Positions 11,880 through 22,339 of a stretch of DNA of 64,000 nt are shown piece after piece; the stretch's first letter is position 1, and each line of letters opens with the position of its first letter. The DNA is from Riptortus pedestris (lineage: Eukaryota; Arthropoda; Insecta; Hemiptera; Alydidae): NCBI GenBank assembly GCA_019009955.1, contig CM032229.1, positions 4,766,001 to 4,830,000 on the forward strand. Direction: 5' to 3'. Both the position numbers and the translations under genes were made by a program. The notes under the pieces were generated by a model, which saw only the letters and a program-made list of their open reading frames with translations, had not been told where the DNA came from and made no database searches.

Positions 11880-12960
11880 AACGCACTAGTGGTAACAAGT
11901 TTTATTTGATCGTCACCAAACTCCGTATTTAAGCGTTTTATGTAAAACTAGAAATCAAGTTCCTTAACGGCTGAAATCGGACCAGTGGGAGAGGGATTTC
12001 AAATACCTCATTTATTACGAGTCAGATCAATAAATTGTATAGAACCAATCTTACCAATTTAATTTAATGTACTAAAATTATTTTTACACATATTGTTCCA
12101 CTATCTCGAATAATAATTGAGATATTTAAATTTTTAGTAGTTTTGTTTGATCGTTGCGAAACTCGATATTTAACCGTTTTATGTAAAAAGACAGATCAAG
12201 TTCGTTAATGGCTGAAATCGGACCAGAGGGAGGGGGGTTTAGAGGGGGGACTTTTGAAAATTCGAAATATCTCCGTTATTATGCATCGGATCGAAAAATT
12301 GTATAGAACCAATCTTATTGCAAATTAAATGTACTATAAATAGTGTTATGTACATTTATACTCTATCTTGAATATTAACCGAGATATTTGTATTTTTATG
12401 AAGTCTGTGGTCGGGTATAACTCGGATTACGTCGGCCATTTTCGTCATTTCTCGGCTCAGGAGGAAGCTTCTTCTAACCTGTCGTTTCTAACCTTACCTT
12501 ACCTTCGTTACTTTGTGAGATTTATGCATATACGTTCTGTTCATCCGCCCCCCCCCCTTCTTTAATTCTTGGACTATTAAAATTTGAGTTATTATAATAT
12601 AAATTATTCTTAAGATTCAGAAGCAGTTTCAGCTGGGAATTTATTTTACTTAACTGAAAGATTTCTCATTATCTAATCACGGTGGTGTTGTGTTACCAGT
12701 ATGCAGATTTCTCTATTGTAAACTTCACATGGGAAATCTGCTTTGTTTACGCTGCCCCTGCGTGACGGACTTTTTAATTTTCAGCCTTCATTAAACCCCC
12801 CCCCCTCCTTAACTCCTGCTTATTTCATATTATCAAGAAGCTGTTAAATAATAAACCGCTTAATTCGAAGCTTAAATATTATTATCAATGATCTTTTATT
12901 GTGTCAGATACATGGATATGATTAGTCACCATCAATGAAGGTTTGTTGGTCATGAACTAA
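11880..12960 (+). repeat. HINE-like repeat (outer), 5'-truncated and split
   Basis: 11880-12138 matches the middle (TTTGATCGTCACCAAACTCC, GGCTGAAATCGGACCAG, GAGATATTTAAATTTTTAG). After a nested copy the sequence resumes at 12771 with AATTTTCAGCCTTCATTAAA and CGCTTAATTCGAAGCTTAAA. The 5' end and the 3' hairpin end are missing. Confidence 0.8.
12139..12770 (+). repeat. HINE-like repeat nested in another copy, 5'-truncated
   Basis: Starts at the TTTGATCGTTGCGAAACTCG block and ends with GGGAAATCTGCTTTG and CCCCTGCGTGACGGAC. Its 3' half contains GGTGGTGTTGTGTTACCAGT, the marker of a third 3' variant. The 91 bp either side join into another copy. Confidence 0.85.
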
Positions 12961-13220
12961 AATGTTTATTCGATCTATTCGGTTCTCGAAATTTATCCGT
13001 TTCACTTAAAACTAATGTTCATGGTCATCATGGTGGACCAGGAATTGGGGGAGATTAGACGTGGGTGTTGGGAATCAGATTCAAAATATCTCAGTTATTA
13101 TGAGTCGGGTGGAAAGGTTTTATAGAATCAATCATGTTATACTATTGATGTTCTACAATAATTGTTTTAAACATTTTTTGGAGCCCCCAGTTCTACCCAT
13201 CGAACTTTTATTTAGAAGTA
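12961..13220 (+). repeat. HINE-like repeat, diverged middle part
   Basis: CGATCTATTCGGTTCTCG, AATATCTCAGTTATTATGAG and TCGGGTGGAAAGG match the middle of the family at reduced identity. Its 3' end lies beyond an inserted transposon at 15415-15460 (ATGGGAAATCAGCTAAG, CTGCGTGACTGAG). Confidence 0.7.
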
Positions 13221-15012
13221 GGGTCATTCCATCTCAAATCATCCAGGCCATGTCACCCATGGTTTCAGATTTCAATGAAAATTTTGTTAACAACACTTTT
13301 TACCTTCCTTATGAAGAATATAAAATTTTACTTTGATATCTCCAGTAGTTTTTGTGAAAAAAAATGCTGAAATATTGAGAAAGTTTGTGTAACTGACATT
13401 TTGAAGGTTGCTTATTTGAACACATTGTATTAGAAAAAAAATCATAACTTTACTGATTTTCAACATATCAAGATAAAATTTTCACTAAAGTGTTCACAAA
13501 AGCATGGAGATACAGGAAAAAAATAAATTGATGATCATATTAAAATTTAAGCCCCTCCAAAATTTCACTAACTGCATCCTTATTAAATTTTTTTTTTAAG
13601 AAACCCCAATTTTTCAAATATGCTTTTGCACATGAGGCAGAATACTTAAGCAAGCAAACTTTTTTTTAAATTATGCGTTAATGTGCAAACTAAAAGACTA
13701 TGAAAGAAAAACAATGGCTTTTTGAGTGCTTATGCATTTTTTTGGAGATAAACCAAAATAATTTGGAATTTTCTCAAAAAATTCTATTCTATGAACAAAT
13801 ATGAAAAATAATAACAAAAAAAAAAGTAATGGTTAGTTTAGGTGTATGACCTTTTAAAAAGACTTACGAATTTAAAAAAAAATTTCCTTGGTTTAATTAA
13901 AATGTAATATTTATTTACAGATTGATAAATAGGGAAAGATGCACATATAAGATTGAAAAAATTAAATCTCTATTAAATGACAAATTATCATTTGAAAAAC
14001 TGGAAGAACTGGATTATCTTAACTGCATTATAAATCTTTAAATATATTACCATTTAGTGATGCCATTTTTTTCAAATCAAGAGGCATTGTTCTTGAATGT
14101 CAGTTAAGTCCTTTTCGGGGACATTTTACACTCTACCAGTCTTGTTGTTGGTGCAGCGTTATGTTAGCATCTTATTAGAAATGAAAATGGTAATTTTTCA
14201 TTTATTCCATAAAAGTACAATATATATATATATAATTCACTTAAGAAATAAAATACATTAAATAATCAGTAAATATTTTAATATAAATTTTTTATTTGAC
14301 ATATTGCATAGCACATGATTATTTTTTATATTCTCCTCTAATACTGAATTTTACTTTATAAGTACTAGTAATTATGTTTCAGCTTTCAGACATAAATAGA
14401 ATTAATACTTTATAGAAACTGGTTTTAATTTTAAATTTGTCACAGCATATAAATGCATTAAACAAACAACAATAGTAATAAATCGTAAATATTATTTTGA
14501 TAATAATTATAAAAAAAGCCATTTTTCTTTTATGTGTGTGTATGGGTAGACATTTTTTTTTTGTTTTTTGTTAATTTATAAAAAGTTAATAAAAAGGGAA
14601 GGAAATGTAATTAAGATCTTTTCTTTGTTACATACTTGCAAAAGCAGATTAAAAAATGACTCCTTTTTTCCCATGAATATAAAATTACAGGGATTTAGAT
14701 TTACTAAAAAATGAAAAGTAAACTTTTTCATTATTATAATTTAATGTCATGCATTAAAAATGTTATATATCATTTATTAATTTACATAGTTTTCACGAAT
14801 TTCAAACTGCACTGCGCTATATAAATAAATTATCTTTCGTCTAAGTTACTAATAATTTTCATGTGACGACCAAATAATAATAAAAAAAAATTAATAGAAA
14901 TTCAAATAAATAATTAAATTTAAAGCTTTAAAAGAACTTGTAGCTTAACAAATAATTATTTAAATTGCAATTTGAAAATTCCATAATCAGTTGTATCTGT
15001 AATAACATTTTC

Positions 15013-15051
<39 letters not shown>

Positions 15052-15372
15052 TCCAAAAAATATATAAGCAATTCTAATTCTATTTATGTCTGAAAAATAA
15101 TTATTAGTAATTATAAAGTAAAATACAGTATTAGAGGAGAATATAAAAAATAATCATGTGCTATGCAATATGTCAAATAAAATAATTATATTAAAATATT
15201 TAATGTATTTTATTTCTTAAGAGAATTAAATTTATATATATTGTACTTTTATGGAATAAATGAAAAATTACCATTTTCATTTCTAATAAGATGCACCAAC
15301 AACAAGATTGGTAGAGTGAAACCATGGGTGACATTTTTACATTTTGCTGGATGATTTGAGATGGAATGACCC
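13221..15372. mobile_element. Non-autonomous DNA transposon, GGGTCATTCC termini (2.15 kb)
   Basis: Terminal inverted repeats GGGTCATTCCATCTCAAATC (plus ATCC) occur at 13221 and, reversed, up to 15372, flanked on both sides by AGTA (13217-13220, 15373-15376), a likely 4-bp target duplication. The right ~310 bp is also present inverted inside the element at about 14100-14400 (ATTTTTCATTTATTCCATAA and so on), giving a second, internal inverted repeat. No transposase motif was found in the AT-rich interior. Superfamily not assigned. It interrupts a HINE-like copy. Confidence 0.85.
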
Positions 15373-15414
15373 AGTAGAGAGTTGATGGCGTAATACCACT
15401 AGTGTGCCTTATCA

Positions 15415-15460
15415 AAACATGGGAAATCAGCTAAGTTTAAGCTGACACTGCGTGACTGAG
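15415..15460 (+). repeat. HINE-like repeat, 3' end beyond the inserted transposon
   Basis: ATGGGAAATCAGCTAAGTTT followed by CTGCGTGACTGAG is a diverged 3' terminus. It is the likely continuation of the copy at 12961-13220. Confidence 0.7.
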
Positions 15461-15464
15461 TTTT

Positions 15465-15596
15465 AGCAGATTTTCCTTAAGGGAAATCAGCTATTGAGGT
15501 CGTACTCATGACGCTATTTTCGAAGAATTTCTTCAAATGTCCATCGATCCTACCCACGGGATGACGAAAATGAGGTCCGTTCAAAATTATATATAC

Positions 15597-15662
<66 letters not shown>

Positions 15663-16087
15663 ATATTTGTCTGTTAACGCTCTAGCGGTCGCAATTTTTG
15701 GTAGATCGTTACCAAACTCGATATTTAAACGTTTTATGCAAAAAGACAGATCAAGTTCGTTAATGGGTGGTTAGGGGTGAAATCGGACCAGTGGGGTTTA
15801 GAGGGGGAATTTTCGAAATATCTCCATTACCGTAATTCGTATCAACCAATCGTATTGAAAATTAAATTTACTATAAATATTGTTGTATACATTTATTCTC
15901 TATCTTGAATATTAACCGAGATATTTGCATTTTTATTAAATGCAGGGGAATAACGGACGAGTGAGTTTCCCGCCAAAACCTAGTTCGGCCGTTTCCGTAT
16001 CTGTTGGGCTCTCGTATGGAGATTTCTCTATTGTTATAACTTCACGTGGGAAATCTGCTTAATATACGCAGCCCCTGCGTGATAGAC
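15465..16087 (+). repeat. HINE-like repeat, complete
   Basis: Begins AGCAGATTTTCCTTAAGGG directly after the T-run at the end of the previous copy. It has ATAC and (TA)n runs at 15594-15660, CGCTCTAGCGGTCGC, CTAGTTCGGCCG, and ends GGGAAATCTGCTTAATATAC, CCCCTGCGTGATAGAC. A clean full-length example. Confidence 0.95.
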
Positions 16088-16596
16088 TTTTCCGATTTAG
16101 TGCTAGTTTAATTCCTAGCTATACGGACATTTAATTAAACTGGACTTTTTATATACCCAACTTTATTCTGTGTGTTATAAATGTTTGTTGCCAGTACAGC
16201 GTAATTACACAACATTATACTGCGACTCACATTCAACGCATAATCATCAGTATGACGTGATCTTCAATAGCCAACTAGCAAAGTAATATTTCTTGCTGTG
16301 ATTGTAATTTATTTGACAATACTAGGATATAGTATACATCTATTTATATTCAAAGTTAACAATGATAATAGTCAACTACTGACAATTGTTTATTGTATAG
16401 TTAATTTATGAATCTATAAATACCTCAGTTACTATCTTGTGCATTTATCTTAGCCTTATCTACACTTCTAGTGTGTATTTCTGTTTTATGGAAGATATAC
16501 GGCAGACATTATCTACTAAGAGAATGAAGGGTACAAATAGTTCTAGTAACCCCGACTTTAATCAATGCCACATTCCTGTTCTTAAAAGTAGACTTT
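16088..16596. other. AT-rich spacer, no gene seen
   Basis: No gene or element recognised between two HINE-like copies. Confidence 0.5.
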
Positions 16597-16755
16597 TAGC
16601 AAATTTCCCGTAAGGGAAATCAGCTATTGAGGTCGTACTCATGACGCGATTTTCGAATTTTTTCTTCAAATTTCCATCAATCCTAGCCAGTAGATGACGA
16701 ATATGAGGTCCGTTCAAATCTGTGTATATATATATCTATATATATATAAAATTGT
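16597..16755 (+). repeat. HINE-like repeat, 5' part
   Basis: GCAAATTTCCCGTAAGGGAA, TCAGCTATTGAGGTCG and GAGGTCCGTTCAAA followed by a short (TA)n. The continuation is found at 17930-18285 after a retroposon-like insertion. Confidence 0.88.
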
Positions 16756-17740
16756 AACCTCTGTCTGTACATTGATTTTTTTCGCGAAATTTCACGATAA
16801 CTTTTCATTTCACATGTCATAGACACCATAACTGCATTTTGTTTCTTTCGTGTATGTTTGTTTGTTTGTTTGTTTGTTTGTTACCTTTTCACGCATAAAC
16901 GGCTGAACCGAATTTTATGAAACTTGGTATGTATATTTCTACTAACCCAACTTAGACTTTAGGCTATATTAATTTTCTCTGAGACGAATAGGAGTGGGGG
17001 TTATAAGGGAAGCCTGAAATTAAAAATAGCGATATTTCGTTTTCTATTGGTTTTTCGGTAAATATGCACATAACAAAAGTTGTTTATTTTGTTATTTAGA
17101 GTAACTTTTGTTATGTACAATTTTTTCGTATACCGAATTATAAACAAGATATACGCTAAAACCTATAGCGGAAGTGAACAATTTTATTTGGGACAAAAGA
17201 CTAAACCGAAATAAATAAAACTCGGTATGTGTATTAGCACTAACGCTTTCATTATAACAAGCCATACCAACAATTCTAGGGACGGGAAGGAGTGGGGGTT
17301 GTAAGAAAGGCCTGCATTTAAAAATAGCAGTATTTCGTTTTCTATTCGTTTTTCGGTAAATATAAACATAACAAAAGTTGTTTATTTTCTTATTTAGAGT
17401 AACTTTTTTTATATTCATTTTTGTCTTTTAACAAATTATAAACGAGATATACACTATAAACTAAAGCGGGAGTAAACTATTTCGTTGGGCGCTAACGATT
17501 AAACCGAACTTAAAAAAAGTCGGTATGTAAATTAGCATTAATTCTTCCGTGATTATAAGCTATATTAAAAGTTTTAGGTTAGAACGGGAGTGGGGGTTAT
17601 AAGGGAGGCCTGAAATAAAAATTCGTTATATTGCATTGTCTATTTGTTTTTCGACAAACATGCACATAACAAAAGTTGTTTACTTTGTTATTTAGATTAA
17701 CTTTTGTTTTATACATTTCTCCAGGAACAATGTGTGGAAC
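16756..17740 (-). mobile_element. Retroposon-like element with internal 298-bp tandem repeats
   Basis: On the minus strand it ends in TTCGGTTCAGCCGTTTATGC and then (CAAA)n, the signature of a widespread class of RTE-like retroposon tails. The body is repeated in tandem: the box AACCG before TCGGTATGT occurs at 16906, 17204 and 17502, a period of exactly 298 bp. Each unit has GGAGTGGGGGTTATAAG-like sequence and a hairpin (for example ACATAACAAAAGTT at 17069 against AACTTTTGTTATGT at 17103). A single-unit relative lies at 22385-23080 on the plus strand. Confidence 0.75.
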
Positions 17741-17929
17741 AAGTGATTTGCGTAGTAATATTGACATGCTCAACAATTCGTTCCAATTTGAACTATGAGG
17801 TACCTCACCTGGAAATATTAATTCAAATCTATGTTAATCTTTTGTCCTTAATAACTGAAATCTATGCATAATGCACAGGAGACGGGAAATATGACAATTT
17901 GGAGGACAGTGAAGACTTACATAAAAAAT

Positions 17930-18285
17930 TAATTGGGGGAGGGTTGGTTTAGAGTGGGAGAGTTTTGAAATTTCGAAATATCTCCGTTATTATAGGTCGC
18001 ATCGAGTGTGTAAAGAATACATCTTATTTCAAGTTAAATTTACTATTCATATTGTTATATACATTTATTGTCTATCTTGAATATTAACTGAGATATGTGC
18101 ATTTTCCAGTTTTCAGCTTTCTGTAAACCCCCACTTCTACTCGTGTTACGTAAACTATACTCTGTTATATAATAAACCACATTATTCGAAGCTTCAATGC
18201 CAAACATTGTTTTACAGAGACCTTCATTAGGTATACGAGATACAAGCAAATAAACATATTTGCATAAGAACTTTAATTTAATTAA
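17930..18285 (+). repeat. HINE-like repeat, 3' half
   Basis: GGGGGAGGGTTGGTTTAGAG, CGAAATATCTCCGTTATTAT, TTGAATATTAACTGAGATAT and AACCCCCACTTCTACTCG follow in family order. It is the probable continuation of the 5' part at 16597. The 3' hairpin end is not preserved. Confidence 0.8.
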
Positions 18286-18289
18286 ACAA

Positions 18290-18470
18290 AGTCCGTCATA
18301 TCCACTGCTGCTGAGCGAATTGCCACGAACGGGTATAACCCACAACTGATTACATGTCATCATATATTTTATATTCCTAAGTAATAATCCCATGAGAAAT
18401 AGTGGGGGTTTACTGAAGGCTGGAAACAAGAAAGTGGTAATAACTCGATGAACATTTGAGCTACCGGAGA
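18290..18470 (-). repeat. HINE-like repeat, diverged 3' fragment
   Basis: AAAGTCCGTCATATCCACTG resembles a degraded terminus, followed by ATAGTGGGGGTTTACTGAAG, GCTGGAAAC and AACTCGATGAA in reverse family order. Confidence 0.6.
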
Positions 18471-18489
18471 AAACATATCACTAGTTTGT

Positions 18490-18965
18490 GTCCCTCACAT
18501 TTTGGTTGGCATGGAAGTGAAATGGCGGATTTGGAAGCACGCTCCAGGTAATGAAACAACGGTAACCTTCATCTCCTCAGATGATTGGAAACGAAAGTAG
18601 CAAAAGCTCATATTTCAAAGATGAAAGAAAGTCAGACTGGTCGAAGAAACATGACATCAAATTAAAGAAATTACTGCGCGATGGAATAATGCAAGAATAA
18701 AAGTCCGAGAAGAAGAAGTTGTACTTGCTCGAATCCGAATTGGACATACAAAATTAAAACATAGTTATTTTTGAAAGGCTTTTTCCCATTAACCTGCGAT
18801 TTTTGTAATGCCCATCTTACTGTCTCACATCACCTTAGTTGAAAATAAATACAATCTTCCAAGAACCGCTTTGTATCTTAAACCGAACTTAAGAGAACTC
18901 CTTAGAGAAGAAGACATAAGAGGCTTTTTGCATTCTCAACAGAAACTTGTTTGTTCCAAGAACTA
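18490..18965 (+). pseudogene. LINE reverse-transcriptase polyprotein C-terminus (RNase H and zinc-knuckle region), decayed
   Basis: In three frames, read in order: an RNase H-like tail around 18505-18550 (VGM, then SEMADLEARSR, compare the GNEMADxxA motif of LINE RNase H), then EEEVVLARIRIGHTKLKHSY at about 18709-18770, CDFCNAHLTVSHHL in a shifted frame (the Cys-x2-Cys…His part of the C-terminal zinc-binding motif), and NKYNLPRTALYLKPNLREL in the first frame again. This order is typical of Jockey/I-type non-LTR retrotransposons, which copy themselves through an RNA intermediate. At least two frameshifts and several stops show it is dead. The 3' tail ends near GTAATAAATAAATAA (about 19007-19021). 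Confidence 0.78.
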
Positions 18966-19089
18966 TTGATCCATCTACCGCTTATAACAATAGTAGTTGC
19001 AGTAAATTGTAATAAATAAATAACTTAGAGCTCCTAAAATGTGTATTCAACAACAATTGTGGAACATGAATAGTTCAACGTGGTCGGAT
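18966..19089 (+). repeat. LINE 3' tail
   Basis: TTGATCCATCTACCGCTTAT then TAGTAGTTGCAGTAA and (AATA)n follow the LINE coding remnant. A related tail sits at 27138-27205. Confidence 0.5.
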
Positions 19090-19363
19090 CTATAACATTC
19101 TTCGATAGGGCCCATAATAACGGAGATATTCTTCTAATCATCGTGAAGTCATTCAACTTAATTTTCATTTACAGAAATATTCACGAATTTACGGTTGAAC
19201 TCTTTCACTAAATTCTTACTCCTTCTGGTCCGATTTTAGACATTATCAAGGTAATCTTTGTACATCAAAAATTTAAAAAGGACCAAACTTCGGACCACAT
19301 TTCGGAAATCCTGCATTCATTACAAAGTCAATAGCTGATTTCCCTTAGAGGAAATCTGCTGAA
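19090..19363 (-). repeat. HINE-like repeat, 5' half
   Basis: CCCATAATAACGGAGATATT and TGGTCCGATTTTAGACATTA are family blocks in reverse. It ends AATAGCTGATTTCCCTTAGA and GGAAATCTGCT. Confidence 0.8.
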
Positions 19364-19836
19364 ATGTTAGAGATTGAAAATATTACAATGCACTGGAAAT
19401 AAACTTGTGAAAGTCTTGATATAGGAAAGCGTCTAGAGTTATTGCACTTCATTATAGCCATAAAAGTTAATGAGATTTTAGGAATAATGTTTGTGAAAGA
19501 CGTCCTTCATTTAATGGAGAAACTGGCTCAGGAACAAAAGTAAATATGAAGGCTTCATCTCGGGAGTCAGTCCATCAAATATTCAAATTGAGCTATTATC
19601 ATAAATTTGAGGGAATTGTTCTCGGCTCGGCTGTGAGGCAACCCCGTGCTGTGAGGTAATCAACAGCAAGCCAAGTTTACCTCATTTTGAAAAACTTTCA
19701 AGTTTGTTGTTTGGCATAATTGATTCATGGATGTTGATGATGAAGTTCAACTAAAGTTTTATTTCAATTAATATACGCTCTTCAAGATTCACATTTTAAA
19801 AGGCACCAAATGGAAACTGCGCCAAACATAAAAATA
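19364..19836. other. Unique sequence, no gene seen
   Basis: No element or coding frame recognised. Stops are frequent in all frames. Confidence 0.5.
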
Positions 19837-20185
19837 TCCGTCACGTAGGGGCTCCGTTAATTAAGCAGGTTTCCAACTGCTGGTGGGAGAAGAAGTGGGA
19901 TTCCACTGAAGGCTGAAAACATGAATGAATGAAGAATCAACTCGGTTAATACTTGAGTTAGAAAAAATGTATACAATGAGAAATACAGAGCATCACAGGT
20001 TTAACCATATTTGCCCAATAACCATTGCTCAACTCATATTAACGGAGATATTTTGAATATTCGGAAACGCCTTCCTCTAAAACCCCCTATTCCTGATCCG
20101 ATTTCAGCCATTAACTAACTTGATTTATAGTTTTACACAATACGTTTAAATATCGAGATTGGTAACGATAAAAAACAAACAATAT
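19837..20185 (-). repeat. HINE-like repeat, 3' half
   Basis: Starts TCCGTCACGTAGGGGCTCCG, has AACTCGGTTAATACTTGAG, TAACGGAGATATTTTGAATA and CCGATTTCAGCCATTAAC, and stops before the microsatellite core. Confidence 0.85.
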
Positions 20186-20412
20186 CTAAATTTCATAAAT
20201 AAATTATGAATTTTTAATGCAAATAGTCAGGGGTTTTTTTTTGTTGAGAAATTGCTGTTTTTCATTCCCTTATGTATATTTATAATAATAGAATACATTC
20301 TAAAGAAATATGATCACTTTTAAGGCTATTTCAACAAAAATTGAACTTGAAAAAAGTATGGCATATTTTTGTGCTATGTGGTAATGTAAGGATGTTATAA
20401 ACACGAATGAAT

Positions 20413-21010
20413 ATAGTTATTTATTATACAAGTGACGAAAGTAGATCATTTTACAACTCTAGTGAAACGTTTACCCACACGAGCGAAGCGAGTGTGGTAA
20501 TTTCACAAGAGTTGTAAATTCTACTTTCGTCACGAGCGTAATATTAAATTTTTTCTGTAATCGTGTAATACATGATCAGATCTAACCAGAATATGAACAA
20601 AATTAGGATGTTGTGAAGATTATGGTATGTTGTTGGTAGGTTATAAGCATGGTTGTGAAAGGTTATAAGCATAGTTATAAAACAACTAGTGATGATTGTG
20701 AAGTAGTGCAGTTATAAACAAGTGCAGGTTATAAACAAGGAAGGTAATTATTATTATATTTAAATTTTAAAATATATTGATTATTTGCACCAATAATTCA
20801 TTCACATTTCAATTTATTTTGTTAAAATAAATTCTTACAATGTTAAGAAACATTTAAAAGCATTTAATTTCCAACTACAAATTATTTTTTAATTTATACT
20901 TATTACTAATTAAGAAGACAATTCACTTTCTTCACTCTATTGCAAAATGTTTCACTTTCTTCACTCATTTCAGTTTAGTAATGTTACCATTATTCAACGA
21001 TTACAGAAAA
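20413..21010 (+). mobile_element. Palindrome-bearing non-autonomous element, copy 1
   Basis: This ~600-bp unit recurs in opposite orientation at 44905-45487. Its left ~100 bp (20433-20533) is an imperfect palindrome: TGACGAAAGTAGA … TCTACTTTCGTCA centred on CACACGAGCGAAGCGAGTGT. The rest is bounded by inverted ends TTTTTTCTGTAATCGT (20549) and ACGATTACAGAAAA (about 20997). An internal direct repeat, TTCACTTTCTTCACTC, lies at about 20930-20965. No coding sequence, so probably a MITE-like element of unknown superfamily. Confidence 0.8.
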
Positions 21011-21335
21011 AAAAAAAAAAATTCATTATTATTGTCTTCTAGGTACAAAACAGGTAATTTTAAATATGTACATTACATTTCTTCCCTAAATATTTTACAT
21101 AGTCTGTTCGAAAATTACGTATACACACGACTTTTTTATGGTTAAATAAATACTGAGCGAACCAAAAAAAAAAAAAAAAATATGCATCATACTTTTTCTT
21201 TTTTTTTTTTTCGTAATAGATAAAACCAAATTGTTTAAGATTAACAATGACGCAACTGAATGGTCTCGAGGAGAGCTACAGCGTTTGTCCTTAGCAATTT
21301 TATTTCAATTTTGGCCCGCATGTACGGGATACACT
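21011..21335. other. A/T-run spacer, no gene seen
   Basis: Poly-A runs at 21009-21020 and 21164-21180 and a poly-T run near 21196. Nothing else recognised. Confidence 0.5.
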
Positions 21336-21484
21336 GCATATATATTTGAACGGACCTCATTTTCAATATCTCCTCAGTAGGATCCAATGGAAATGTCGTT
21401 TGAGGAGATTTTTCGAAAATGTCGTCACGAGTACAAGGTCGAGCCACTGACAACACCATTACGCAGATGAAGGGAAATTTGCTA
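21336..21484 (-). repeat. HINE-like repeat, 5' fragment, diverged
   Basis: TTTGAACGGACCTCATTTTC, TCCTCAGTAGGATCCAATGG, CGAGTACAAGGTCGAG and GGGAAATTTGCTAAAA follow the family 5' end in reverse order. The palindrome core is replaced. Confidence 0.75.
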
Positions 21485-21714
21485 AAATGCCCTATTTAAG
21501 TAAATTTCTTACTCTCCATCCCATATTTCACTTCAAATAAGAAGCTTATCCAAAAAAGAAATATAAATTTAAGCGCGAGGTGCTTTTTGTGGGGCAATGA
21601 GTTGTTTTAGGCGAAAACTGTATGAGCTAAATTATGATTTAGCAGAAAGCATTTAAGTAAAAAATCGGGTTAGAGAAAAAATTGTAAATCGTTATGCTAA
21701 TGAATTTGGCTATA

Positions 21715-21905
21715 CCTTTTATGAAACTTAACATAAATGATACCAGCAAAGATTTTTGAAAGCCCAAATATCCATCGAGCTTTCTTCAAATGTCCCTCGA
21801 TCCTACCTAGGAAATGAGGAAATAACGTCCGTTCAAAATTATTTCTATATATTGGTCTGGTGTTTTTTATCGTTACCAAACTCCATACGAAAGCATTGCA
21901 TATTC
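21715..21905 (+). repeat. HINE-like repeat, diverged 5' fragment
   Basis: CTTCAAATGTCCCTCGATCC, TACCTAGGAAATGAGG, ACGTCCGTTCAAAATTA and ATCGTTACCAAACTCC are in family order with the terminus missing. Confidence 0.7.
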
Positions 21906-22339
21906 TATATATATAAATAAGAAGAGTATAAGAAGTAAGGAGTAATAGCAAATAAAATGCCAAGTAGAAATCCCAATACGACATGATGACTTTATACCTG
22001 AGTGGATTTAGTGACAGCTAACCTCCTACACAGATGTAAATAAGTACGGAAGATATAAACAAACTTTCCCAAAATTAAGATAACAAACAACAGCTGAATA
22101 AAGGACTTTATAAATAGAGGAAAATTCCAAGACACTACCGACAAGTACAACTAGCGCCAGACAATGAGGATGGTGCCATCTTACCGGAAGTAACCCTGTC
22201 CCACCTGTACTCGGCGATTTGCTAGTAATGACCGCATGTTATTAACCAATCTTGTAAAACTATGTTTGCCATGAGATTTGAGTTCTATACGTTTTATCGT
22301 TAATCAAATAGGACGAGAGTTATACATACGTTCTTGCTT
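21906..22339. other. Unique sequence, no gene seen
   Basis: More balanced composition at 22130-22210 but no open frame or motif that supports a gene. Confidence 0.45.
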
